Source: Syntrophaceae bacterium UBA5744
GTDB lineage: Bacteria; Desulfobacterota; Syntrophia; Syntrophales; UBA2192
NCBI GenBank assembly: GCA_002419215.1
Contig: DIFQ01000039.1
Span: forward strand, 82,653 to 139,108
Reading direction: 5' to 3'
DNA: 56,456 nt
Both the position numbers and the translations under genes were made by a program. A model generated the notes under the pieces. It was not told the DNA's origin, ran no database searches, and worked only from the letters and a program-made list of their open reading frames with translations. This document shows positions 8,608-16,485 of the stretch, one piece after another. Each line of letters starts with the position of its first letter. The stretch's first letter is position 1.

Positions 8608-8978
8608 TTGTAGACATCCTTGGGGTTGAAGATGAGCTCGCCCACGATTTCCTCCCTGCCGCCGGAAACCTTCCGGTAGAAACACGAGCGGTACCCTGTG
8701 TGACAGGCCGCCTTGCCGACCTGGTCCACCATGAGCAGGATGGTGTCGTTGTCGCAGTCGATCCGGATCTCCTTCACCATCTGGACGTTCCCCGAGGTTT
8801 CCCCCTTGACCCAGAGCTCGTTTCGGGACCGGCTCCAGTAGGTGGCCTTTCCCGTCTCGAGGGTCTTGCGCCACGAAAGCTCGTTCATGTAGGCAAGCAT
8901 CAGGACTTCCTTCGTGTCATCGTCCTGCACGACGGCGGGAACGAGGCCGCCGCTTTTCTTGAAATCCGGTTCCACCAT
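8604..8978 (-). CDS. hisI: Phosphoribosyl-AMP cyclohydrolase
   Basis: Opens the purine ring of PR-AMP in histidine synthesis. The start chosen is the ATG at 8978 (MVEPDFKKSGG), which matches family N-termini; in-frame starts reach back to 9047 but add residues unlike HisI, and the nearest purine-rich site (AAAGGAG) is unusually far, about 15 nt, from the chosen ATG. Key motifs: GGLVPAVVQDD, WRKTLETGKATYWSRSR, DCDNDTILLMVDQVG and CHTGYRSCFYR, which contain the Zn/Mg ligands (Asp/Cys). There is no PR-ATP pyrophosphatase (HisE) domain, so hisE should be elsewhere. Translationally coupled to hisG. Confidence 0.93.
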   Translation of the reverse strand: MVEPDFKKSGGLVPAVVQDDDTKEVLMLAYMNELSWRKTLETGKATYWSRSRNELWVKGETSGNVQMVKEIRIDCDNDTILLMVDQVGKAACHTGYRSCFYRKVSGGREEIVGELIFNPKDVYK

Positions 8979-9062
8979 GATCGTTGTTCCGCTCTCCTTT
9001 ATCGTATCGGCACGAGACATCAGCCGGCGGGGAATATAGGATTTCACCCCTTCTTTCCGGAA

Positions 9063-9086
9063 GCCTGAAGCCTGATGCCTGGTGCC
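9063..9086. repeat. Degenerate heptamer tandem repeat GCCTGAA/GCCTGAT/GCCTGGT
   Basis: Three consecutive 7-nt units starting GCCTG plus a partial GCC. It lies in the leader of the hisI transcript. Other heptamer arrays of unrelated sequence occur at 37870, 40698 and 52700. Confidence 0.6.
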
Positions 9087-9103
9087 TTTTTATGTAGCAG
9101 GGT

Positions 9104-9132
9104 ATACTATGGAAACGACCGGATTTTATCAA
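9104..9132 (-). promoter_or_regulatory. Candidate sigma70 promoter for hisI-hisG-hisB
   Basis: On the minus strand TTGATA (9132-9127) and TAGTAT (9109-9104) are separated by 17 bp. It would start transcription near 9097, upstream of all possible hisI starts. Confidence 0.5.
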
Positions 9133-9272
9133 GCACTATTTTCTTTTCGTCTTGCCTGGCACGGCATTTTGTGCTAGAAAAAAGGCCGTATTTTCTCCGG
9201 GTTACCGTCCTCGCTTCTTTACAGAACGGGTGCGGGACCGCATAACGGCTCACGGAATGGAGGGTGCGGTTC

Positions 9273-9560
9273 ATGTCAGTTCTAATCGGCGGCGGCGTAT
9301 CGGTCATGCTGGGCCTCGTTCTGCTGATCTTCTGGTACAAGCACTTCCTCGTCCTTCTCATGGGAGCGGTGCCGATCCTTCTCATCATGGGCGGGGCGCT
9401 CGCCGTTTACGTGGGTCTCGACGAACTGAAGGACAAGATCCGCGAGACACAGGAAAAAGAGAAGGAGGAGCTCAACAAGGCCCGTGCCGAGCTCGAGCGG
9501 GCCAAGGCGGAGGCCGAAAAGTACAAGGAAGAGCTCGACAAGCTGAAGGACACGAAGTAG
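9273..9560 (+). CDS. Small membrane protein with a C-terminal charged coiled coil
   Basis: A 95-residue protein of unknown function. The ATG at 9273 was chosen over an in-frame GTG at 9264 because GGAGG lies 9 nt before it. Two close hydrophobic segments (about 5-20 and 24-46; VSVMLGLVLLIFWYKHF and LVLLMGAVPILLIMGGALA) are followed by a highly charged helix from about 52 to the end, rich in EKEKEEL and AELERAKAEAEK heptads. The coiled coil should be cytosolic or periplasmic depending on topology; a two-TM hairpin leaves both ends on one side. It is divergent from hisI and upstream of the TRAP operon. No family recognised. Confidence 0.7.
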   Translation: MSVLIGGGVSVMLGLVLLIFWYKHFLVLLMGAVPILLIMGGALAVYVGLDELKDKIRETQEKEKEELNKARAELERAKAEAEKYKEELDKLKDTK

Positions 9561-9878
9561 CCCCGCAAAAACACCTTGACAGGAAGCGGAAAATCCAATA
9601 TCGGGTTAACCCAATGCAGAACAAAAGGGTTATGAGCGACATGAGCCTGTGCACCATCCCGGAACAACCGAACGAACCCCGCCTTCGCCAGTACTCCTAC
9701 ATGTATTGATGCCTGCTGTTCACCCCCCAGGTGGGCATGCAGGCTTCCCGCAGCACCCCGCGTATTTCAAGGTTCATCCCGCGCAGACGTCGGCCCCCAA
9801 AGGCCTCTTATCCGGCAGACGACGGGATCCTTTCAATGGTCGCATCGGACAACCAGTGACGTATTGGAGGACAAAGTC
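9561..9878 (+). other. Non-coding stretch upstream of the TRAP operon
   Basis: No convincing gene. A TTGACA at 9576-9581 with TATCGG at 9599-9604 (17-bp spacing) is a weak promoter candidate. GCCTGC (about 9711) and GCAGGC (about 9739) can pair, with an inner CACC/GGTG stem, giving a leader hairpin. A strong ribosome site GGAGG (9867-9871) precedes dctP. Confidence 0.4.
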
Positions 9879-10910
9879 ATGAGAAAAGAAGCAATGGCAG
9901 TTCTGTCCGTCATTTTTCTGCTTACGGCGGCGATCACACTCGGCTCATGGACGGCAGCCGGGGCGGCAACCAGCCTGACCTACAGCATCTTCTTCCCGCC
10001 CACCCATGCCCAGACAAAGGCGGCGGAATCCTGGGCGAAGGAGATCGAGAAGCGCAGCGCCGGCAATGTCAAGATCTCTATCTTCCCCGGGGGGACGCTG
10101 ACCCCGGCCGACCAGTGCTACGACGGCGTCGTCAAGGGGATCTCCGACATCGGCATGTCCGCCTTCGCATACACCCGGGGCCGATTCCCCGCCATGGAGG
10201 CCCTTGATCTTCCTCTCGGGTACCCGAACGGGCGGGTGGCCACCCGCGTGGCCAACGAATTCTACCTGTCCATGAAGCCAAAGGCCCTGGAGAATGTGAA
10301 GGTCCTTTACCTGCACGCCCACGGCCCCGGCCTTTTGCACACGAAGAAACCCGTGAAGAAACTCGATGACCTCAAGGGAATGAAGGTCCGCTCGACGGGT
10401 TTCAGCGCGAAGGTCGTCGGGGCCCTCGGTGCCGTTCCCGTGGCCATGCCGCAGGGCGAGACCTACGAGGCGCTCAGCAAGGGGATCGTGGACGGGACGA
10501 TCGGTCCCATCGAGGTCCTCAAGGGCTGGAAGCAGGGTGAGGTGGTCAAATCCACGACGGACTGCTTCGATGTGGGCTACACCACGGTGTTCTTCGTCGT
10601 CATGAACCTCAAGAAGTGGAATTCCCTTCCCCCCGATGCCCGCAAGGTCCTCGACGACGTGAGCCGCGAGTGGATCGACGTGCACGGCAAGGCCTGGGAC
10701 GAGGCGGACAAGGAGGGCCGCGCCTTCACGAAGAGCCTCGGCAACCAGGTCATCCCCCTGTCGGCGCAGGAAAGCGCCCGCTGGAAAAAGGCCGTCAGGC
10801 CGACGATCGAGGAGTACGTGAAGAATGCCGAGCAAAAGGGCGTGCCGGGCCGAAAATCCGTCAAGGAGGCCGAATCCCTGATCGGCAAGTTCCGGAAGCA
10901 AACTAAGTAG
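9879..10910 (+). CDS. dctP: TRAP transporter solute-binding protein, DctP family
   Basis: Periplasmic receptor of a tripartite ATP-independent transporter, which imports organic acids with sodium. The ATG at 9879 has GGAGG 8 nt upstream. The signal peptide spans about residues 1-30 (ending SWTAAGAAT). The mature part shows AESWAKEIEKRSAGNVKISI, the helix-strand pattern of DctP, and GMKVRSTG, which holds the arginine that normally binds the substrate carboxylate. Together with dctQ and dctM it forms one complete operon. The substrate cannot be told from sequence; a mono- or aromatic carboxylate is a guess. Confidence 0.93.
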   Translation: MRKEAMAVLSVIFLLTAAITLGSWTAAGAATSLTYSIFFPPTHAQTKAAESWAKEIEKRSAGNVKISIFPGGTLTPADQCYDGVVKGISDIGMSAFAYTRGRFPAMEALDLPLGYPNGRVATRVANEFYLSMKPKALENVKVLYLHAHGPGLLHTKKPVKKLDDLKGMKVRSTGFSAKVVGALGAVPVAMPQGETYEALSKGIVDGTIGPIEVLKGWKQGEVVKSTTDCFDVGYTTVFFVVMNLKKWNSLPPDARKVLDDVSREWIDVHGKAWDEADKEGRAFTKSLGNQVIPLSAQESARWKKAVRPTIEEYVKNAEQKGVPGRKSVKEAESLIGKFRKQTK

Positions 10911-10936
10911 AGACGCGGCAACAGGGGATCGCATCC

Positions 10937-11425
10937 GTGCTTCGACCGATTGCCAGAACCATTCATCAGGCAGCTGCCAGGCTCAACGGGGTCTCGGCAG
11001 CTGCGGTCGTATTCATCATGCTCCTGACCTGCGCCGATGTCGTGATGCGTCTCTTCGGCAGGCCGATCCCCGGGACCTATGAACTGGTCGGTTACTTCGG
11101 CGCGGTGATCATCGCCTTCGCAATGGCCTACACGTCTGTCGAGCGGGGGCACATCGCCGTGGAGATGCTGGTCGATCGCATGCCCCGAAGGCCGAGGCAC
11201 ATCGTGGAGGCCCTCAGTGCGCTGGCCGGCGCCTCCCTCTTCGGGCTGCTCGCCTGGCAGAGCCTGATCTACGCCGCAGACCTGATGGAGAGCGGCGATG
11301 TGTCGCTGACCCTCGGTGTGCCGACATGGCCCTTTGTCAGCTGCATCGGCGCGGGCTCGGCACTGCTGGTGCTGGTACTCCTCGTGGACGCGCTGCGGGA
11401 TCTCAAAAAGGGGCTTCAGCCATGA
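10937..11425 (+). CDS. dctQ: TRAP transporter small permease, DctQ
   Basis: A 162-residue inner-membrane protein with four predicted transmembrane helices (about 17-40, 50-68, 91-112, 133-155). It contains DVVMRLFGRPIPGTYELVGY, the typical DctQ segment around TM1-TM2. In the family it packs against DctM as a helical scaffold. The stop overlaps the start of dctM (ATGA), indicating translational coupling. Confidence 0.92.
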   Translation: MLRPIARTIHQAAARLNGVSAAAVVFIMLLTCADVVMRLFGRPIPGTYELVGYFGAVIIAFAMAYTSVERGHIAVEMLVDRMPRRPRHIVEALSALAGASLFGLLAWQSLIYAADLMESGDVSLTLGVPTWPFVSCIGAGSALLVLVLLVDALRDLKKGLQP

Positions 11426-12723
11426 CGCCGACGGAAGCCGGCATTTACGGGTTCGTCGTCCTCGTGGCTCTCATGTTCCTGAAGATCCCCGTGGGCTTCG
11501 TCATGGCCCTCGTGGGACTGTTGGGCTTTGCCTTCCTGGTCTCCTGGGAAGCGGCGCTGAACTTGATGGCGCAGGATTTCTCTTCCATTTTCGGGTCCTA
11601 CAACCTTACCGTCATCCCCCTTTTCGTGCTCATGGGGCAGATGGCGCACCACTCCGGAATGAGCGGCCGGTTGTTCCACGCGGCCTATCGATTCTTCGGG
11701 AACCTGCCGGGAGGGCTCGCCGTGGCCACCATCGGCGCCTGCGCGGGGTTTTCGGCCATCTGCGGCTCCACGAGCGCCACGGCCGCCACAATGGCCGCCG
11801 TTGCCCTGCCGGAGATGAAGAAGTACAACTACGACCCCGCGCTGGCAACGGGCGTCGTCGCTGCGGGCGGAAGCCTCGGGATCCTGATCCCGCCCAGCAC
11901 GATCTTCATCGTCTACGGGATCATGACGGAGCAGTCTGTCGGCAAGCTCTTCCTGGCCGGCGTCATGCCGGGGATCCTGATGACGCTCCTCTTCATCGTG
12001 ACGGTCTTCATCTGGACATGGAACCGGCCCGATCTTGCCATGCCGGGGGCTCGCTTCACCCTGCGCGAAAAGATCGCCTCCCTTGCAGGCGTCGTCGAGA
12101 CGCTCATCCTCTTCGTCGCCGTCATGGGGGGGCTCTTCATCGGTTTTTTCACCCCGACGGAGGCTGCCGCCATCGGCGCCTTCGGCACCCTGCTGATCGC
12201 CGTCGTCGGCCGTCACCTCTCCTGGAAGGGGTTCACCCAGTCGCTTGTCGAGACGACGCGGGTCAGCTGCATGATCCTCGTCATCGTGGCGGGGGCCACC
12301 GTTTTCGGACACTTCCTGGCCGTCACCCGGATCCCCTTCGACGTAGGCAACTGGGTCATGGGGCTCCAGATGCCGCCATGGGCCGTCATGGGCCTCATCA
12401 TCCTGGTGTACCTTCTGCTCGGCTGCCTCATGGACTCGCTCGCCATGATCATGCTGACGATCCCCATCTTTTTCCCCGTCATCACGGCCCTGGGCTACGA
12501 CCCGATCTGGTTCGGCGTGATCATCGTGCTCGTCACCGGGATGGGCGTCATCACTCCCCCCGTGGGCATCAACGTTTACGTGGTCGCGGGCGTCGCCCGC
12601 GACGTGCCGCTTCACGTCATCTTTCGGGGAACGATCAAGCTCCTGGCCGCGCAAGTGGTCACGGCAATCCTGCTCATCCTGTTCCCGCAGATCGCCCTGT
12701 GGCTGCCGCAACTCATGCACTGA
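11422..12723 (+). CDS. dctM: TRAP transporter large permease, DctM
   Basis: A 433-residue transport subunit of the sodium-driven TRAP carrier. The start is the ATG at 11422 (MTPTEAGIYGFVVLV), overlapping the dctQ stop; an earlier start would only read dctQ out of frame. Family signatures are clear: FVLMGQMAHHSGMSGRLF, GFSAICGSTSATAATMA with the sodium-site serine/threonine loop, GGSLGILIPPSTIFIVYG, and the second repeat GCLMDSLAMIMLTIPIFFPV with ITPPVGINVYV. The length agrees with the family (about 425-440). Confidence 0.96.
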   Translation: MTPTEAGIYGFVVLVALMFLKIPVGFVMALVGLLGFAFLVSWEAALNLMAQDFSSIFGSYNLTVIPLFVLMGQMAHHSGMSGRLFHAAYRFFGNLPGGLAVATIGACAGFSAICGSTSATAATMAAVALPEMKKYNYDPALATGVVAAGGSLGILIPPSTIFIVYGIMTEQSVGKLFLAGVMPGILMTLLFIVTVFIWTWNRPDLAMPGARFTLREKIASLAGVVETLILFVAVMGGLFIGFFTPTEAAAIGAFGTLLIAVVGRHLSWKGFTQSLVETTRVSCMILVIVAGATVFGHFLAVTRIPFDVGNWVMGLQMPPWAVMGLIILVYLLLGCLMDSLAMIMLTIPIFFPVITALGYDPIWFGVIIVLVTGMGVITPPVGINVYVVAGVARDVPLHVIFRGTIKLLAAQVVTAILLILFPQIALWLPQLMH

Positions 12724-12773
12724 TCCCCTCCACTCACCTTTTCAATTGTGCCGGGCGTGTAAAAAACGCATAC

Positions 12774-12819
12774 TGCTGCATCGGCCCACCGCGATGCGTA
12801 TGGGGGGGCAGATGCAGCA
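12774..12819 (+). promoter_or_regulatory. Hairpin in the leader of the CPA1 antiporter gene
   Basis: TGCTGCATC (12774-12782) pairs perfectly with GATGCAGCA (12811-12819), 16 nt before the start codon. The loop holds GATGCGTATGGGGG, part of which can pair with the upstream CGCATAC, so two alternative folds exist. It could be an mRNA switch or a weak dctM terminator; no known riboswitch motif was recognised. Confidence 0.35.
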
Positions 12820-12834
12820 TGCCGGAAGAGTTCC

Positions 12835-14304
12835 ATGAACCTGACCTCCATCGAATTGACATTTCTGGCCGCGTCGGTTCTTCTCCTTGCGAGCATACTC
12901 GCCAGCAAGGTGTCGGACCGCCTCGGGATCCCCTCTCTGTTGATTTTTCTCGGAATCGGGATGCTCGCGGGATCCGACGGGATCGGCGGCATCGTGTTCG
13001 ACGATCCCTCCATCGCGCAGACCCTGGGGATCATCGCACTGTCCTACATCCTCTTCGCCGGCGGCCTGTCCACCAGCTGGCTCCATGTCCGTCCGGTGAT
13101 GCTGCAGGGAGGTCTGCTCGCCACCCTGGGGGTTTTCCTCACAGCCGCACTGGCGGGCTGGTTTGCCTCGGTCGTTGGAAAGTTTTCCCTGCTGGAAGGG
13201 TTCCTACTCGGTTCGATCATTTCATCGACGGACGCGGCAGCCGTCTTTTCCGTGCTCCGGTCGAGAAGCGTCAGCCTGAGAGGGAATCTGAGGCCCCTGC
13301 TGGAGCTCGAATCGGGAAGCAATGATCCCATGGCCGTGCTCCTGACGCTGGCCTGCATCAGCCTTCTGCTGCATCCCGGGGAAACCGTGACCGATCTCAT
13401 CCCCATGATCCTCGTCCAGCTGTTTCTCGGGGCGGGCCTGGGGTATCTGCTCGGACGAGGGATGGTCCTGCTGATCAACTATATCCGCCTCGAGTACGAC
13501 GGGCTCTACCCCGTCCTGAGTCTCGCCATGGTTCTCCTGATCTACGGACTCTCCGCGACCTTCCAGGCAAACGGGTTCCTCGCCGTGTATGTCGCCGGCA
13601 TCGTAATGGGAAATCACAGCTTCATCCACAAGAGGAGCCTCATGCGGTTCCACGACGGGCTGGCCTGGCTCATGCAAATCTCCATGTTCCTGGTGCTGGG
13701 ACTGCTGGTTTTTCCCTCGAAGCTTCCGGCCATCGCAGGCGTGGGAATCCTCGTCACGGCATTCCTGATGCTGGTCGCGCGGCCCGCGGCCGTCTTTCTC
13801 AGCCTCATCGGATCGGGCATGTCATGCCGGGAGCATTTGATGGTGGCGTGGGTCGGTCTTCGCGGCGCCGTGCCGATCATCCTCGCCACGTTTCCCCTTC
13901 TGGCCGGAATCGGGCAGGCCGAGATGATGTTCAATGTCGTTTTCTTCGTCGTGCTCGCCTCGGCCCTGTTGCAGGGAACATCGATCCCCAACATGGCGCG
14001 CTGGCTTGGCGTCGATGCCCCGATGACCCGTGTTCCCGTCTATCCCATCGAATGCGAGCCCGGGGGGCGAGTACCCTGCGACCTCGTCGACGTGGAAATC
14101 GCGGAAGGCTCCGCGGCGGCGGGAAAACAGCTCGTGGAGCTGGGCCTGCCCGAAGGGGCCCTCGTGGTTCTCATCAACCGGGGCGAAGAATTCATCATCC
14201 CCACGGGGGGCACGATCCTGAACCCCGGGGACCGGCTGCTCTTCCTGGCAGCCGCAGCGCAGCTCAATCAGGCACGTGAGATCATCGAGGAGTCCCGGGA
14301 GTGA
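12835..14304 (+). CDS. Potassium/proton (or sodium/proton) antiporter, CPA1 type with C-terminal RCK/TrkA_C domain
   Basis: A 489-residue protein with about 12 transmembrane helices over residues 1-395 and a cytosolic tail. The CPA1 core has SIISSTDAAAVFSVLRS and LELESGSNDPMAVLL, where the 'ND' motif supplies the ion-binding Asn-Asp, and WVGLRGAVPIILAT. The C-terminal 80 residues (ECEPGGRVPCDLVDVEIAEG... GEEFIIPTGGTILNPGDRLL) are a TrkA_C/RCK_C domain. This layout matches the CvrA/YcgO family of potassium/proton antiporters. The neighbour downstream is a second, different antiporter, so the pair is likely a cation/pH homeostasis module. Confidence 0.9.
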   Translation: MNLTSIELTFLAASVLLLASILASKVSDRLGIPSLLIFLGIGMLAGSDGIGGIVFDDPSIAQTLGIIALSYILFAGGLSTSWLHVRPVMLQGGLLATLGVFLTAALAGWFASVVGKFSLLEGFLLGSIISSTDAAAVFSVLRSRSVSLRGNLRPLLELESGSNDPMAVLLTLACISLLLHPGETVTDLIPMILVQLFLGAGLGYLLGRGMVLLINYIRLEYDGLYPVLSLAMVLLIYGLSATFQANGFLAVYVAGIVMGNHSFIHKRSLMRFHDGLAWLMQISMFLVLGLLVFPSKLPAIAGVGILVTAFLMLVARPAAVFLSLIGSGMSCREHLMVAWVGLRGAVPIILATFPLLAGIGQAEMMFNVVFFVVLASALLQGTSIPNMARWLGVDAPMTRVPVYPIECEPGGRVPCDLVDVEIAEGSAAAGKQLVELGLPEGALVVLINRGEEFIIPTGGTILNPGDRLLFLAAAAQLNQAREIIEESRE

Positions 14305-14454
14305 CGGAAAGAGGTTGCCGCCGGGGCGAAAAGCGTCTACACTGCATCCCGTCCGGAGAACGCCGGAAAGAATCGTACCGCGATCTGTCAACGGACAGCA
14401 GCGGCTTTTTCATATTCATATTCCCATTCATGCGGATCGGAGAAACGGATCGCC

Positions 14455-16437
14455 ATGTTCTTCCTCGATGACATCGTCATCATCATCGGGCTTTCGGCCG
14501 TCGTGCTCTACCTGTGTCACCGGCTCGATTTGCCCGCCATCGTAGGCTACCTCCTTACGGGACTCCTGACAGGCCCCTACGGGTTCAAGCTGGTCGGTAA
14601 TTTGGAGGCCGTTACGATGCTGGCCGAGATCGGGGTCGTGGCCCTGCTCTTCACGATCGGCCTCGAGTTCTCCTTTCGCAACCTCGTACAGCTGCGCAGG
14701 ACCGCCCTGCTGGGGGGTACCCTGCAGGTGCTTCTGACGCTGCTCATCGCCGCGGCCATCTCCCACGGTCTCGGGCGGCCCGCAGGCCAGTCCATCTTCA
14801 TCGGCTTCCTGACGGCCCTGAGCAGCACCGCCATCGTCATGAAGCTCCTGCAGGACCGCGCCGAGGTAGAAACGCCCCACGGGGGAAGCGCACTGGGCAT
14901 TCTCATCTACCAGGATCTCATCGTCGTCCCCATGATGCTGCTGCTCCCCTTTCTCGCGGGGGGAATCGAGGGATCGTCCAATGACCTGCTTGTCCTGCTG
15001 GCCAAGGAAATCGGGGTCATCCTGGCCCTGGTCGTTTCGGCCAAATGGGTCGTACCGTGGACCCTGCTCCAGGTCACCCGGACGGGGAGCCGCGAACTCT
15101 TTCTGCTCACGATCGTGATGATCGGACTGGCCGTGGCGTGGCTTACCCACGTCGCGGGTCTCTCGCTGGCCGTCGGGGCCTTTCTGGCCGGGCTTGTCAT
15201 CTCCGAGTCCGAGTACAGCCACCAGGCCATGGGCAACATCATCCCCTTCCGCGACATCTTTGCGAGCTTTTTCTTCGTTTCCATCGGGATGCTCCTGGAT
15301 CTCCGCTTTCTCGCGGAGCATCCGGGTTATGTCTTTCTGCTGGCCGCCGGGATCATGCTCGTCAAGAGCCTTGCCGCAGCCACGGCGGTCCTGTTCGTTG
15401 GATTGCCCATCCGCGTGGCCACGCTGGCAGGCCTCTGCCTCGGACAGATCGGCGAGTTCTCCTTCATCCTGGCCGAGGCGGGCAGGAAGTACGGCCTGCT
15501 GTCGCAAGAGATCAACCAGGAGTTCCTGGCCTATTCCGTCCTCACCATGATGGCAACCCCTTTTCTTTTTCGAATCGCCCACCCCGTGTCGGAGTTCGTC
15601 GTCCGTCTGCCGCTGCCCGGCCGCCTCAAGCGCGGCAGCCTTCCCACGGCAGGCGGAAAGCGGGCTCATGTGAAGGACCACCTGATCATCGTCGGCTTCG
15701 GCATCTACGGGCAAAACATCGCACGGGCCGCCCGCGAGGCGAAGATCCCCTACGCGGCCCTGGACATGAACGCGGACCTGGTCCGGGAATACCGCCTGAA
15801 AGACGAGCCGATCCATTACGGCGACGCGACGCACGAGGCCATCCTGCAGCACGTGAACATCCGCCAGGCCCGGATTCTGGTGGTCGTCATCAGCGACGCC
15901 GCGGCGACCCGCCGTATCACCGATCTTGCGCGCAGCCTCAACGACAGGCTCTACATCGTCGTACGGACGAGGTTCATCCAGGAGATCGGGCCCCTCATGG
16001 ATACGGGGGCGAACGAGGTCATTTCCGAGGAATTCGAGACCTCCGTGGAGATCTTCAGCCGGATTCTCTCCCGGTACCTCCTGCCCGAGGAGGAGATCCA
16101 TCGCTTCGTGGAGGATATCCGCTCGGACGGGTACGCCATGTTCCGGAACCTCTCGAAACACGCCACGTCGTGCCCGCACCTCGGGGCCTGCCTTCCGGAC
16201 ATGGACCTTCGCTCGGTCCGCGTCCGCGAGGAATCGGCCCTTGCAGGGAAAACCATCGCCGGGGCGGAACTGGGAAAGACGTTCGGCGTCACCGTCCTGG
16301 CCGTCAGGCGGGAGGGGGACATCATATCCATTCCGCCTGCGGACCTGGCCCTCGAGCCGGAGGACATCCTCTTCATCGTCGGCCCGCCCGGCAAGATCAT
16401 GGAACTCGAGACGGTTCTGAGGGGGGAGCGGTCATAA
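14455..16437 (+). CDS. Kef-type monovalent cation/proton antiporter (CPA2) with TrkA_N and TrkA_C domains
   Basis: A 660-residue protein. Residues 1-385 form a CPA2 transporter with ALLFTIGLEFSFRNL, LSSTAIVMKLLQDR, YQDLIVVPMMLLLPFLAGG and AVGAFLAGLVISESEYSHQA. From about 400 a Rossmann TrkA_N domain follows, HLIIVGFGIYGQNIA with the GxGxxG loop, then a TrkA_C domain to the end (ALAGKTIAGAELGKTFGVTV). NAD(H) or nucleotide gating is likely. In E. coli KefB/C the ligand is glutathione; here it may differ. Conserved GDATHEAILQHVNI is typical of KTN. The ATG start at 14455 is 150 bp after the CPA1 gene on the same strand. Confidence 0.93.
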   Translation: MFFLDDIVIIIGLSAVVLYLCHRLDLPAIVGYLLTGLLTGPYGFKLVGNLEAVTMLAEIGVVALLFTIGLEFSFRNLVQLRRTALLGGTLQVLLTLLIAAAISHGLGRPAGQSIFIGFLTALSSTAIVMKLLQDRAEVETPHGGSALGILIYQDLIVVPMMLLLPFLAGGIEGSSNDLLVLLAKEIGVILALVVSAKWVVPWTLLQVTRTGSRELFLLTIVMIGLAVAWLTHVAGLSLAVGAFLAGLVISESEYSHQAMGNIIPFRDIFASFFFVSIGMLLDLRFLAEHPGYVFLLAAGIMLVKSLAAATAVLFVGLPIRVATLAGLCLGQIGEFSFILAEAGRKYGLLSQEINQEFLAYSVLTMMATPFLFRIAHPVSEFVVRLPLPGRLKRGSLPTAGGKRAHVKDHLIIVGFGIYGQNIARAAREAKIPYAALDMNADLVREYRLKDEPIHYGDATHEAILQHVNIRQARILVVVISDAAATRRITDLARSLNDRLYIVVRTRFIQEIGPLMDTGANEVISEEFETSVEIFSRILSRYLLPEEEIHRFVEDIRSDGYAMFRNLSKHATSCPHLGACLPDMDLRSVRVREESALAGKTIAGAELGKTFGVTVLAVRREGDIISIPPADLALEPEDILFIVGPPGKIMELETVLRGERS

Positions 16438-16485
16438 TCCGAAGCGAGGAAGATCAGAAGATCGGAAGTCAGGAAGACGCTTCAA
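16438..16485. repeat. Short GAAGATC/GAAGTC repeat between convergent genes
   Basis: Consecutive GAAGCGAGGAAGATCAGAAG and ATCGGAAGTCAGGAAGACGC units belong to the GAAGAGCGG family but only the purine arm is present. It touches the 3' end of the branching-enzyme gene. Confidence 0.5.

Noticed and set aside
9155..9176. TGGCACGGCATTTTGTGCT as a sigma54 promoter
   Set aside because: Distance between the GG and GC elements is wrong (13, not 10 nt).
11316..13325. 669-codon open frame across dctM and the antiporter gene
   Set aside because: Out of frame with both proven genes; arginine/glycine/proline-rich shadow.
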